Origin: Pontederia crassipes
Taxonomy: Eukaryota; Streptophyta; Magnoliopsida; Commelinales; Pontederiaceae
Assembly (NCBI GenBank): GCA_030549335.1
Contig: CM060198.1
Location: forward strand, 53,070,995 to 53,134,994
DNA length: 64,000 nt
Direction of reading: 5' to 3'
This document shows, one piece after another, positions 1 to 11,900 of this stretch. The position numbers and the translations under genes were made by a program. Under the pieces are notes generated by a model. The model had not been told where the DNA came from. It was given only the letters and a program-made list of their open reading frames with translations, and searched no databases. Each line of letters begins with the position of its first letter. Within the stretch, counting starts at the first letter, position 1.

Positions 1-1399
1 CGGATTGGGTTCTGGAATAAAAAACATATTTTTATGAATTGATTTATAATTTATTGAATTGTTAATCGTTGCCGATCATTTGATTAACATCTCTGATTTT
101 ATTATGATAATATCTGATCACATTGTCATCATATTGATTATTGTTGGCATTACACCCAATCATGATATTGATTATAGTATTGATCCATTGACCTCATTAT
201 TTATTGATCCTGATTAAATTGTTATCGTATCTGATTTATCGTCATTCTATCTTATCGTATCATTGATTAATAGTAATTTTATGATTGAGTCATGATTAAC
301 CTAAGATAATTGTTAAAGATAAACATCTTAAGTAATTGAGATAAAAGTTGAAAATGTATTGGGCCCATGTTTACTGTTTGCCACTAGGACTGATTGGGCC
401 TTCGGGCTAACTGCGCCTTCGGGCTAATAGGACTTTCGAGCTAACATTGCACCTTCAGGTTGATAGGGCCTTCGAACTAATATTGCGCCTTCGGGTTGAT
501 AGGGCATTCGGGCTAATATTGCTCCTTCGAGTTGATAGGGCCTTCGGGTTAATTATTTTGGTGTGATCCTTCGTTCCCCATCATACCTAAACTTATTGAT
601 TGAAGTGGCATGATGTCCCATAATAATAGAGAGCTCTCTTATTACGCTCGAAAGGGTTGATCGTAACTCCAAAGATGGAATTGATAATTGAATTGATGAT
701 TGAATTGTTAATTGAATTGCACCCTAGTGGCTGATGAACAATTGATTTCACCATAGTGGTTGATAGACTATCGATTTCGCACTTATGGCTGATGAAAAAT
801 TGAATTGCGCCGTTATGACTGATGGATAATAAATTACTGCCTTTGTGCCTGATAGATGAATTGATAAATTATTAATAGAATTGAATTGATAATTGTTATT
901 GTGGCCTTCATCAACTTTTGGCCAATTGAACATTGATCAATTGTTAATTATTAATTGAATTATTATTGAATTATTAATTATTAATTGAATTATTATTGAA
1001 TTATAGTCTTCACTGACCTCTGATCAATTATATATTGTTATGGATAATTGTTTATTGATAGTATTGATATTGACCATGGTTCATATAAATATTATGGGTG
1101 ACCCTACGTACTGAGTTATCTCATTACGATGGTGATGACGATGGTGAGATGGTTGGTGACTCTTTTGACGGGTGACATGCACATGGATATATGGTCCATT
1201 ATTGTATAGACGTGGCCCTAACCCACAAATTATTAGATATAGTATAATAGCTTCTGCATATTGTAATAGAATGTTGTAAATTAGTCTTTCGCTTATGTAA
1301 GTCAGTTCGTTAACTGGTCAAAGTCAATATATAGAATTGAGTGACGTCGTCGAGATAGCTTTCTGAACAGGCAAAAGAAAAAAAATCTTGAGACGTTAC
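1..1399. mobile_element. Probable 3' part of an LTR (Ty3/gypsy-like), cut by the window edge
   Basis: No coding capacity is visible. The stretch ends in gagacgttaca at 1389-1399, the kind of ...TACA end common on plant gypsy LTRs. Before it lie a polyadenylation-like region (ttgtaatagaatgttgtaa near 1261-1280) and a tggtcaaagtcaat block near 1316-1329. No tRNA primer-binding site follows 1399, so it would be a downstream LTR or a solo LTR. The left end lies outside the window, so no target duplication can be tested. This is inference from layout. Confidence 0.35.
394..558. repeat. 36-bp minisatellite, about 4.5 copies
   Basis: Direct tandem repeat of a unit with the core ccttcgggctaa...ccttcgggttgatagg. 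The first copy is about 33 bp and the next three are 36 bp, with point differences between copies. Each unit holds two ccttcggg half-repeats, so the array may have grown from an 18-bp module. It sits inside the LTR-like region. A looser repeat of about 40 bp with the core ggctgatga follows at about 720-870. Confidence 0.75.
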
Positions 1400-3813
1400 A
1401 ATATAACCTACACTTAATATTGAAACAAACAAATAAACAATTATTATAATTTTTTGTATCACGTATGGAACATTATATGCATCCATTTATAAGCTAAGAA
1501 TTTTAATATCACAAGGTCAACCAATTCAATAATTAAGGGTTAACCTTTTTTCGGCCAGGATTGATACTTGGAACAACAAAGAAGTATAACTAAAATAATG
1601 CTAAATATTTCATCTCGAGATTAAGATAAAAGCAAGAACAAGTAGAAATATTAGGTAGCATTCCTCTCCCACCCTTTTTATAGGGTCATTTGTGACATTG
1701 GATTATTGGCAAATCCTTCCTTATTTAGCTAGTGGAAGTTCCATTCCATCATCTTTGAATGATTCAAATTTTGATTAGATCGTATTATATATATGTTAAA
1801 TAGATAAAATTGGTTGAATGAATTATTTGTAGGATATGGAGGGCAAGATTGCCCCCCTAACTTACTTATTAAGTAAAAAAGGAAGAGATTTCATATTCCA
1901 TCATCTTTGAAATACCCGAATTTTGGCAAAATCTTAGTATTTATGTCAATACATAGTGATATTTATCGCTTCTAGTAACATTTTTTGTAAATACAAAAAC
2001 TCTCAAGACATTTTTTTTCCAAGATGGCATTTTGATTTGGGAACATAAATATAATACCATGCAATCCAAACCTTCATCTCTCACCCTTTTTATAAGGTCT
2101 CGTGCATATCTATCGATATCTTCCTTTAAAATATATGTGTGACATAATATTATTAGAATATCCAACTAACATATTTTCCATCTATAAAAAGTGACTCCTC
2201 TAATTTAATAGCTATTTTTTCCACATATAATGAATAATCTCTTGACATTACTTCAAATTGCATCAAATAAATATTAAAAAATGATATAAAAAATTCTACT
2301 AGTATCATATGAAAGATATCCTTTAACAATTTGACACAATTTAACAATTCTACTAGGTATTCATCCAATATTTCTAATAGAAAAATATTTATAGACTAAA
2401 AGATCTCAATCGTGTCACCTCAATTTGACACATTTCAATGCATACTATTGACCTAGATTTTAATCACATGTCAACTTTTTTCCTATTACAAAAGATTCAT
2501 AAATCAAATAAAATTAGAAATAAAATGGTACAATATTAATGATGATCATTTTGTAACTTAATTTTGGTATATATTGGTATCACGTGTTAGAAATTTTAAT
2601 TTTAATTACGAAAACATGCAATTACTTAGTAAAATCATATTATGCATGACACTATTCACTTGATTAGACATAGTGTTAGAAGAATATTATGTTGGAATCA
2701 GCTATTGAGCATTAGACCCATTGAAATATGAAAAAATATTATTTGTATTCTCCAACACACTTTGAGTCAATCATGTACATTAATTGGTTTTGGCTGACAA
2801 AATTAGATAAAACATTTCTTCATTGATGATGTTAAATTGACAAATACTCGGTACTCATGATCTCTCAACCTTTAATTTATAGGGTCACTTGTGACATTGG
2901 AACACTTGACAAATCTGTTTTCATTTAGCTAGTGAAAGTTTCATTCCATTATATTTTAATGACTTGAATTATAATTAGATTCTAGTATTCGTATGTAAGT
3001 TAAATAAATAAAAATGATTGAATGAGACATTAGTAGGGTATGGAGGGCAAGATTGCCCATTAGCCTACTTAGTAAGGAAAAAAAAGGAAGAGATGTCATA
3101 TTCCATCATCTTTGAACGACTGAAATTCTGACAATATCCTAGTATTTATGCTTCCTAATACAAATTAAGTATTTTACCTTGTGATAATTAAAATGCAAGG
3201 CCACTAGCTTTTATGATATTACTTTCTACTAAATATATATATTATATATAGTTTAGTAAAGATTTAAAAGTAAACCTAATTAGAAATAACATGCTAATAA
3301 AAAAATTTCTTTTTTTTTGTTAACTTAACTGCAAATCCATTAAAGCTCTTGGTATGGCTATAAATCAAGGAATTTTAACAAAAGTGCACAAAGTAGTAAT
3401 CCCATACTTATTTTTTTGGATGGTTTAAAACTCATATTATATATATCGAAGAGGATCTTGTCGAGTAAACCTATACTTGGTATTGCAACAAATAAACAAA
3501 CAATTATTATAATTTTCTATATCATGTAAGAAACTTTAGATGCATTCATTTGTAAGTTAAGAAATTTAATATAACAAGGTCAACCAATTCATTTTCCTTT
3601 TTCGGCCAACATTGGTACTTGGAACAATAGAGAAAAGAGTATGAGTAAAATAATATTAAACATTTCATCTCGAGAGCAAGAGATAAACAAGAACAGTAAA
3701 AATACTTGGTGGCGGTGTCTCCCCCACTTTTTATTGGGTCACTTGTGACATTGGATTATTGACATATCCTTTCTCATTTAACTAGTGAAAATTTCATTCC
3801 ATCATCTTTGAAT

Positions 3814-5153
3814 AGGGTTATTCACGGGTCGGGTTGGACCCGACTCGTGAACAAATCCAATTCGACTTGACCAAATCGGGTCGGCTCGAGTCAAGCCCCT
3901 CTTGTGGGTCAAATCCAACTAGTGTTTTTAAAACTGGACCGGACTGAATGGTTCGACCATGAATCGGCCATCGGTCCGGTCTGGTTAGTATATAAAACTC
4001 ATTTTTTCAAAAATCCATATTGAACCGGCTCAACCCAATCAAAATCAGGTCGAACAGGAAAATCAGTTAAAACTGATTTTTTTCAAAAACAATAAAAGAG
4101 AGGCGAATAAATGAAAAAAAAGAAAAGAAGGAAAGTGTATGATAATAGGGAATTTGGAATAATAGAAAGATGAGTCATATAAATGATTTGATTGTAAAGA
4201 ATAAATGGATGTAAATATAAGAAAAGTAATTTGAATTTGAAATGAAATTGGAAAGATAGTAATAAAGATAAATTTGAAAAAGAAGAAAAAATATCACGAA
4301 CATAAATAAGAAGATTACAAAATTTTAAATTATTATAAATATTATACAATAAAATATGAAAATAGAAACATAATATAGCACATTTTATATGATGAATTTA
4401 TACAAGAAATCAAATACTATGGAAAGAAAAATATGAATTTGAAAAATAAAATGAGGGCAAGATAATAGTAATAAAAATCCAAAAAAGGAAATTATTCATG
4501 AAATTATTAAATAATTAAATTAATTAATTATATTTTAAAATGTAAACAATAATTTGTTAATATTTGATTAATTTTAAATGATGATTAATATACTTTATTT
4601 TATTGTTTTTTACCTTTTATACTTTTATTTGTAATATATTATTTTAAAGTAATAAAATAATAATATTTTAATAAAATTTCGATTCAATTCGGTCGAACTC
4701 GATTGAACCGATCGAACCATGACCCAATTATTTGACAGGTTCGATGATCGGTCCAATTTTAAAAATATTGAATCCAACCCAAGCCGACTTGGTTGGGATC
4801 GGGTCGGGTTATCCGACCACTCATTTTTTAAAATTTTTTATATTTATTTAATATACAAATATTATTTAATATTTATTTTAAAGTATAAAATAAGTTTTCT
4901 AATTATTTAAATATTATTTATGTATTTTAAATATTTTATTTCATTTTCAAAAAATTAAAGTAAATGTAGGCATAAGTTTAAATAAAAAATAGAAAAAATT
5001 AGGTTATCGGGTCGGGTCGGGTCGGGTCGACTCGGGTTGAAAAATTTAACTCGTATCTGACTCGACCCATGGTCGGGTCAGGTTGGATCCGACTTGACCA
5101 CCGATCCGACCCGAACTAGTTAATCAGGTCGATTAGACCCGATGAACACTCCT
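3814..5153. mobile_element. TIR element with 10-bp target duplication (Mutator-like MITE), carrying a nested element
   Basis: The element lies inside repeat copy 2. The 10-bp direct repeat atctttgaat is at 3804-3813 and again at 5154-5163. Its ends are imperfect inverted repeats: agggttattcacgggtc on the left, and the complement of the right end reads aggagtgttcatcgggtc. Subterminal sequence is rich in gggtcg/cgaccc motifs. No transposase is visible, so it is non-autonomous. The same family occurs at 47438-47840, and a remnant of one end is visible near 8590-8655. A target duplication of 9-11 bp is typical of Mutator-like elements. Confidence 0.65.
3920..4770. mobile_element. hAT-like non-autonomous element nested in the 3814-5153 element
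   Basis: An 8-bp direct repeat aatccaac flanks it at 3912-3919 and 4771-4778. The ends are inverted repeats: tagtgtttttaaaactggac on the left, and the complement of the right end reads caatatttttaaaattggac. An 8-bp target duplication and a (c/t)a(g/a)tg-like end are the pattern of hAT elements. The interior is very AT-rich with no transposase. It inserted after the outer element did. Confidence 0.7.
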
Positions 5154-6676
5154 ATCTTTGAATGACTCGGATTCTAGTTAAATTTTATTATCTATATATA
5201 TATTAAATAGATAAAATTGGTTGAATGAGACATTAAGAAAAAATAGAAGAAATTTCATATTCCATCATCTTCGAGTGACTCGAATTCTGGCAAAATCTTA
5301 GTATTTGTGACTCCAACAATTACATCACTATTTATTGTTGGACTTCATGTAACATTTTTTATAAAATGCAAAAACTTTCTAGACCTTTTTGTGTCCAAGA
5401 TGGCATTTTGACTTGGTAAGATGGATACAATATCATCCAATCCAAACCTTCACCTCTACGCTTTTTATATAAAGTCTTGTGCATATCTATTGATATCTTC
5501 CTTTAAAATATGTGTGCGACCTAAGATTACTAGAATATCCATATAACATCTTTCCCATCTATAAAAAGTGACCCCTCCAATTTAATAGCTATTTTCCATA
5601 TATAATGAGTAATCTCTCGACATTTCAACTTGCTTTAAATAAATACGAAAATAGATATAAAAAATTCTACTAATATGATATGATAGATATCCTTTAACAC
5701 TAGGCGTTCATCCCAGATATCTAATAGAAAATAGATGAAAGGGTAAAAGATCTCAATCATGTCACATGAATTTGACACATTTCAATGCATATTGTTGGCC
5801 TAGATTTTAATCACATGTCATTTTTTTTCCTATTACAAAAGATTCATGAATCTAATAAAAATAAAGATTCATGAATCTAATAGAAATAAAAGGGCACATT
5901 ATTGATGACGTTTGCTTCTTTTTTACTTAATTTTTGTATATATTGGTACTACACATTAGAAATATTAATTTTAATTACAAAGACATGCAGTAACTCAGTA
6001 AAAGTAGATTATGCAATTTTTTTAGTTGATTAGGCATAGTGCCGGAAGAATATTATGTTGGAACTAGCTATTGAAAATCAGACCTATTGGAATATGATAA
6101 AAGATTATTTATATTCTACGACACAAGTGAAGTCACTCATGTATATTAATTGGTTTTGGCTGACAAATTAGATATAAGAGATTTACGCATTCCGACTAAC
6201 AATACGAAGATAAATAAAACATTTGTTCATTGATGAAATTAAATTGACATTTAATTAGGTGAATGCATCAATTAAGTTGTGCATGATTTCTTGGTACCTA
6301 TTTGATACATTGTAAAACGTATGAGTGCTATTTCATCATTAGAATATAAATATTTTTTTGATGCTATTATGAGGGTTACTGGATACATCAAATGATAACC
6401 TAAACGAGATATCTCCTTATATTCAAATTCAAAATCCAAAGTGTTTAGTGGCAATTAAAATAATTAAGAATCTTAGACTTTCTTTGATAATTTAAAGTAG
6501 GAGAGGTAACTCTGGGTGGTGAAATAGTATTGGTATGATTGAGTTTGTGGATGTTTATGTAAATAATATCTAAATTATACATTTATGGGATGGATAATGT
6601 TAGTTTAATCTATTTTTTGTTTGTATACAAATTATAATACATGGGTTATTAAAGGATAAGTTTGGTAAATATTTTA

Positions 6677-7132
6677 GGATTATTTCCTTTAGCACCCCCT
6701 CAACTATAATTTTTTTTTCACATTTAATTCTAAACTATAAATTTACAAAATTTAATCTTCGAACTTATCTAAATTTGACACTTAAGCCCTTCAGTTAAAT
6801 TTAATCTAAAGTTTGTTAAATTTTTTTCCTAATAATAGTGAAATATCATTTTACCCCTTATTTTTAACATAAAAATATTAAAAAATACCAACATAAATAT
6901 AATATTGTATTATTATGAATTATTACTTTTACTTTTATTGATTATTATTTATTTTAAGATATTTTTATTGTAATATGAATGTATAGGTAAAAAGGAAATT
7001 TCACAATAAAATTAAAGAGAAGGATTTAAGTGTCACATTTGGATAAGTTTGTGAATTAAAATTTATAAATTTATAGTTTAGGATTAGACGTGGAAAAAAG
7101 TTATAGTTGAGGGGTGTTAATGAAAACAACCC
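6677..7132. mobile_element. Small long-TIR element (Mutator-like MITE) with 9-bp target duplication
   Basis: The direct repeat aatatttta lies at 6668-6676 and 7133-7141. The ends form a long imperfect inverted repeat of about 120 bp: ggattatttcctttagcacc on the left, and the complement of the right end reads gggttgttttcattaacacc. The centre is AT-rich and non-coding. The terminal pattern (g)ggttatttcc...accccct..aactat resembles the ends of the large element at 51420-53148, which suggests one superfamily. Confidence 0.7.
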
Positions 7133-7141
7133 AATATTTTA

Positions 7142-8690
7142 TTACCCTTAAGTAAACTTATCAACTTTTATTTGATTGAAAAGAAATAAAGGGTAACATA
7201 TGTATAATTATTTCTAACCCTCCAAAAATTACTAATTTAGGTTTAATTTTAAGTTATACGACGAGTTTATTATCACCAACATAACCTCACATAAATTTTT
7301 AAAAATGATATCCAGATAAAGTGTTGACTTTTTAAACTCACTTCATAAAAGCTAAATTATATAATACGTAGTTTTCAAAAACAATAAAATGAAAATATAA
7401 ATATTTGTGACAATTTTCTAGTCAAAATATTATATTGTTTTAGTATCACATAAATATAAATTTCTTTTTTACTTGCAAATTGTTATAATTATTAAACTTT
7501 TTTAGTTGGAGATACTATTGCTTTTTAATAATTATAATTTACATTATTATAGTTAGACATGCCCATTTGGCATCAAATAATGACATGATGTGTGCCCTTT
7601 TTGTCTGAAAATTATGTTCTTATAAATAAGGATGCAATTTTTATTATTTATAATATGCTATAATTATATATATATATATTTTCTATTCTAATTATTTATA
7701 TTTGTTTTAATCAATTGTTTGTGCGTTAATTTACTTGTAAGGATTATTTGTTCGTTAATTTTGTCCAAAAATTGTTTTATTATTTGTGTGTTAATTTACT
7801 TTTGAAGTGCCAATCAACGAAGTAGATATTAGAGAATTATTATTCTAACAATTTTTGTACTTGATAAAATTTATTATTTTATAAGAATAAACTAAATCAC
7901 TCCAAAATTTTTCTATGTTCATTTCTTTATTTTTAAAATTTTATTATAATCTTCATTCTAGATTTTATTTGGTATAATAAAAGAAATAAATGCTTTATTT
8001 TAAATGTTACCGTCAACCCAAATTAAAATGCGACACAAAATTGATTGAATGAAATATTACTATTGGAGGGAAAGATTGCCCTATATAATATTGATTTTAA
8101 AAAAAAGGAAGAAATGCCATCTTCCATCATCTTAGAATTAATTGAATTCTGATTAGATCCTAGTATTTATAACTCCAACAATTGTAAAATTTTGGGTGGC
8201 ATTTTTTGGAAAATGTAAAATTAGATAAAATTTTAAGATGATGTAAAATTTTATTCTATCATCTATAACTTTGGGTAACATTTTTTGGAAAATGTAAAAT
8301 TTTCAAAACCTTGTTATGTGGAACATGATATTTTGACTTAGGAAGATATATATAATACCTTCAAATCCTTAAGATGATTGGTAGAAAATTCGATTCAAAC
8401 ATGATTTGTTTTTTTAAAATTTTCTTACTTTTTTATAATGTTTGATATTTATTTTAAGACATAAAATGTATTTTTCACTACTAAAAATTTATTTCATACT
8501 TAAGATGTTTTATTTTAATTTTTTTAAGAAAATGCAATTAAATATAGGACTAAAATTATTTTTTAAAAATAAAAAAAAATTTAGATCATTGAGTAGACTC
8601 GGATTGAGAGTATCCAACCCAAAGCTCAACCATCGATTCAACTTTGACCCGATTTAGTTAATTTAATGATAAATTTGTAATACACAACTA
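7142..8690. other. AT-rich intergenic sequence without a gene
   Basis: Both strands show only short chance ORFs. It holds a diverged copy of the 1.4-kb repeat (about 8040-8380), a remnant of the gggtcg-rich TIR family (about 8400-8660) and a short (ta)n tract near 7665-7680. Base composition rises sharply after about 8750, at the start of the next gene. Confidence 0.6.
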
Positions 8691-8961
8691 GTAAATAAAT
8701 TTAAAAATTAAAAATTTTACTAATGGCTTGAGCCGGCTTCAGTAGTGTAATTTGGCTTGAACGGTTCAACTAAACCGGCCGAAAAAAGGAACCGCGAACA
8801 GCACCCACACCACGCGCTGCTTCTGCGCCTACTTTAAACCCTAAAAACCAAAGTACAGCTAATTCGGTGTCACTTCGACGGATCAAAATGTCGAACCCGA
8901 AAATATAGAAAAAAAATAAGAGGAAGTTAAAAAGAAGAGGGGGAGCGAACCGAGGAAGGCG

Positions 8962-8979
8962 ATGAAATGGAACCTCTGA
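8962..8979 (+). promoter_or_regulatory. Five-codon upstream ORF overlapping the MCRS1-like start codon
   Basis: An ATG at 8962, five bases before the predicted start at 8967, opens a reading frame of M-K-W-N-L and a stop (TGA at 8977-8979). It overlaps the main ORF in another frame. Both ATGs have G at -3; only the main one also has G at +4. If transcripts start upstream, scanning ribosomes would meet it first. Whether it limits translation is inference. Confidence 0.4.
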
Positions 8980-11900
8980 CATCGGTATCGAAGTGGACTC
9001 CCGAGGACGATTTCCTTCTTAAGAACGCCGTCGAGGTAACCCTGATCGAATTCCTCCTCTTATTTTTCCGAAGCCGACTCCCGACTTGTAGAATAAACTT
9101 CCTAGAGTTGTCGCATTACATCATGACATCGCCGATTTCTGTATCGGAACGTGGCCAAAATTCTGAGTTCATGTTGGTATACAGGAAATTTTGGTTCCGG
9201 CCTCTGAGTTAATTGTTCTTTTTACAACTCGAAAATAGTTCCTGACTTATTGACATCGTCGATTTATGGGCATTTTTAGCCTGAAAATGGAAGGCATGTA
9301 GGGGTTTTGGGTATAGTTTGGAGCAGGAGGAAGTTTAGGGGTTGCAGAAGTTATCATATTTGTTGCTCTTCTCGGGGATAACTTTTAGTAAGTCGATGAT
9401 GCAATTGGTTGCCGTTGTGGTGGAGGGACTGTAATTTATGGGCAAATGGTATCTGTAAATTGCGTCAGTTCATTTTGTTAAAGAATGCACTAATCATACT
9501 GTTCTTTTTCCTTATATGATGACTGCTATTATAGTTGCTTAGCATACCCTCCAGTTTTCCTACTCTGATATTGGAATCTATTAATAAGTCAGTGCTGAAA
9601 CTCATTGAATATATTGCAAGAAAACAGTAAAGTAGCATTTTTTCTTTAAGATTGTTTAAGAAACTATTTCTCTTCATGAGTGATCCTGATGATTCTTCTG
9701 TTTCTTCTTAAACGAGTGATTACATGACTATGGTGTGGTTGATTGTCAAATTTGTAGGCCTATTGCGTCTTTCAATATAAGGTGAAGCTTTGGCTTTTAA
9801 CAACACATCATATGTATGTGTGTAGTGATACAAAGAAAAGGAAAATCCATTTACCTGCAGTACCATTTTAGGATTTTTAGTAGACAGATTAGTGGATAAC
9901 TAAAAATCACTTTAGAGAAAAAGAGATATGCCCACTCCAGTTGAGTGTTTTTTTATCAGATTCCAGAAAATGCAAAAAGTACAATGACTCCATCCCATAA
10001 ATATTGATATTGTGGATTTTGGCCTTCGACTCTTTTATGGACATATTGAGTTATAGCTGGCATATTATCCGATGGACCTGTACGGATTTATGGACGTGGG
10101 CTGTCACAAGGTTGTTAATATCGTGAGTCAAACTCTTTAAACTCGTACGAGTTTAAGAGTTTATGCCTCACAATCGACTCAACTCGGAGCTGACTCAAAA
10201 AATGAGGTGAACTCGGGGTGACTCACGAGTCAACTTGTTAGAATCGGTTAACTCGGTTCAATCGTCGGAGTCATGTAGTAAACTCGGCGAGTCCGAGTTC
10301 CTATGGAGAAAACGACCAAGATGCCAATTTGCTCCATCGCACGGCTGAGACCACAGCGTCAAAGTATCCATCCAAGAAGGGCGGCCTCCAAGCATCGCCC
10401 TTGTAGCACCTGATGCGCTCCTGCATGCCCTCCACGATCAGGTCTTCTGCTGCCAGCCGAGCTCGACAACCCGGCCAGTACTCCTCATCCTCATCGCCAT
10501 GGCATTGAGGAGGATCCCCAGTCCGCAGACGACATCTAAGGGTGGTGCAGATGGCGGATCAGTCAGAGGTGTGGGCGAGCATGCGCTGCACAATGTCCCA
10601 ACACAAGGTGAGGAAGGAGTGGAGGCCGTTACCAGCCGCGTAGAAGAGGCATAGAGAACAAAGGGCACAACCACGGAGCCCTCCAGCGGCGGATCAGAGG
10701 AGCGGGGAGCAGGATGCCTGACAGCAAGGAGCGCAAGAGGACGAGTAATGAAGGGAAGTAGAGTAAGTGGAGCATGGAAAGGGTGGTGAATAGGGGCCGC
10801 GTGGAAGAACATGAAGGCGACGGTATTCCACTCGTCAGTGCCATATATGTAGAGAGGGAGACTTCTTTCCCATATGGGCTCCACCGTGTTAACTAAGTGC
10901 AAAGAGATAGAGTCCACCGAAACTTAAAAGGAGTTGAATAATATCAAGAAATCATAAATGCTATATTTTTTTCCTTTTCCATCCAGGTTTGTTATTTTGT
11001 TAATCAATTATATGAACCAACTCGATTGGAAATATTTTTTTCTAAAAGAGGCTTAGCACGTACAATCGCAAGAATGGAAAAAAAATACTAGAAATGCAGA
11101 GGCGGTGAGAAATATTAAAAATAACATGAGCTCTGATAGAAGTCCCCTGAAACAAACTCTGGAAGTCCTAAGAAAAGAGAAAAAAATTAGGAGGGAAAAG
11201 ACATGAACACATAGTAGCATGGCAGGAACTAATTTTTTGAAATATTAGATCATTTTAATTAAATATTAGTAGGTTTTATAGTTCAAATCTTATTTGAATG
11301 TGTTACATGTGTGTGTGTGTGTGTATATAATTATTTTATTCGAAACATAGACTCTACGATTTTACGACTCGATTTTATGATACGAGTTTAGAGGACACAA
11401 AACGAATTTACTTAAACTCTCGATATTGACAACCTTGGGCTGTCACTTCTCAGGAAAAAATATTAGGGTAAATGGATGAAAGCCTAAGGGTAGAAGTTAA
11501 TGAAATTGATTGCTGTAAATGTTTCTGGTATGAATTCTTCATCATGAAGGTTTTTATTGTTGAATTATCTTATGTTGCATGAGAGGTACTTGTTTGTTTG
11601 TTTGATAGTTTCTTTGCATGAGGTGAGTCAGATCTTGCATTGTATGTGCAGGCAGGTGCTTCCTTGGAGTCATTGGCTAAAGGTGCAGTACATTTTTCCC
11701 AAAGCTTTACTGTTCGTGAATTGCAGGAGCGGTGGTTTTCACTCCTCTATGATGATGAAGTCTCAGCAGAAGCTTGTATTCATGTTATTGAATTTGAAAT
11801 GGAAACTTCTTATTCCAATGCTGCCAGGGCTAGCCGAGCTTGTAGTTTGAAAGGAAAAGATTCGTCATCCACAAAGCGAAAAGTAGGTAGCGTGCGGAGC

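Larger units (their letters stand above)
1414..6250. repeat. Long AT-rich direct duplication (about 1.4-kb unit), second copy interrupted by a transposon
   Basis: The segment 1414-2852 is repeated at 3466-6250 with the same order of landmarks: ggtcaaccaattca, then tgtgacattggattattg, then ccaagatggcatttt, then catatctatcgatatcttcc (one base different in copy 2), then ggttttggctgaca. A third partial copy lies at about 2870-3160 and a fourth, poorer one at about 8040-8380. Copy 2 is longer because a 1,340-bp element lies inside it at 3814-5153. No protein-coding gene is visible; the short ORFs are chance. Confidence 0.7.
10108..11436. mobile_element. Pack-MULE-like element in intron 1 of the MCRS1-like gene
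   Basis: A perfect 10-bp direct repeat gggctgtcac lies at 10098-10107 and 11437-11446. Inside it the ends are inverted repeats: aaggttgttaatatcg on the left, and the complement of the right end reads aaggttgtcaatatcg (15 of 16 match). Subterminal parts are rich in actcg/cgagt motifs and differ from the surrounding intron. The core, about 10305-10917, is GC-rich and holds a piece of a methyltransferase gene in antisense to the host gene. A 10-bp target duplication, terminal inverted repeats, no transposase and a captured gene piece are the marks of a Pack-MULE. Confidence 0.72.
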
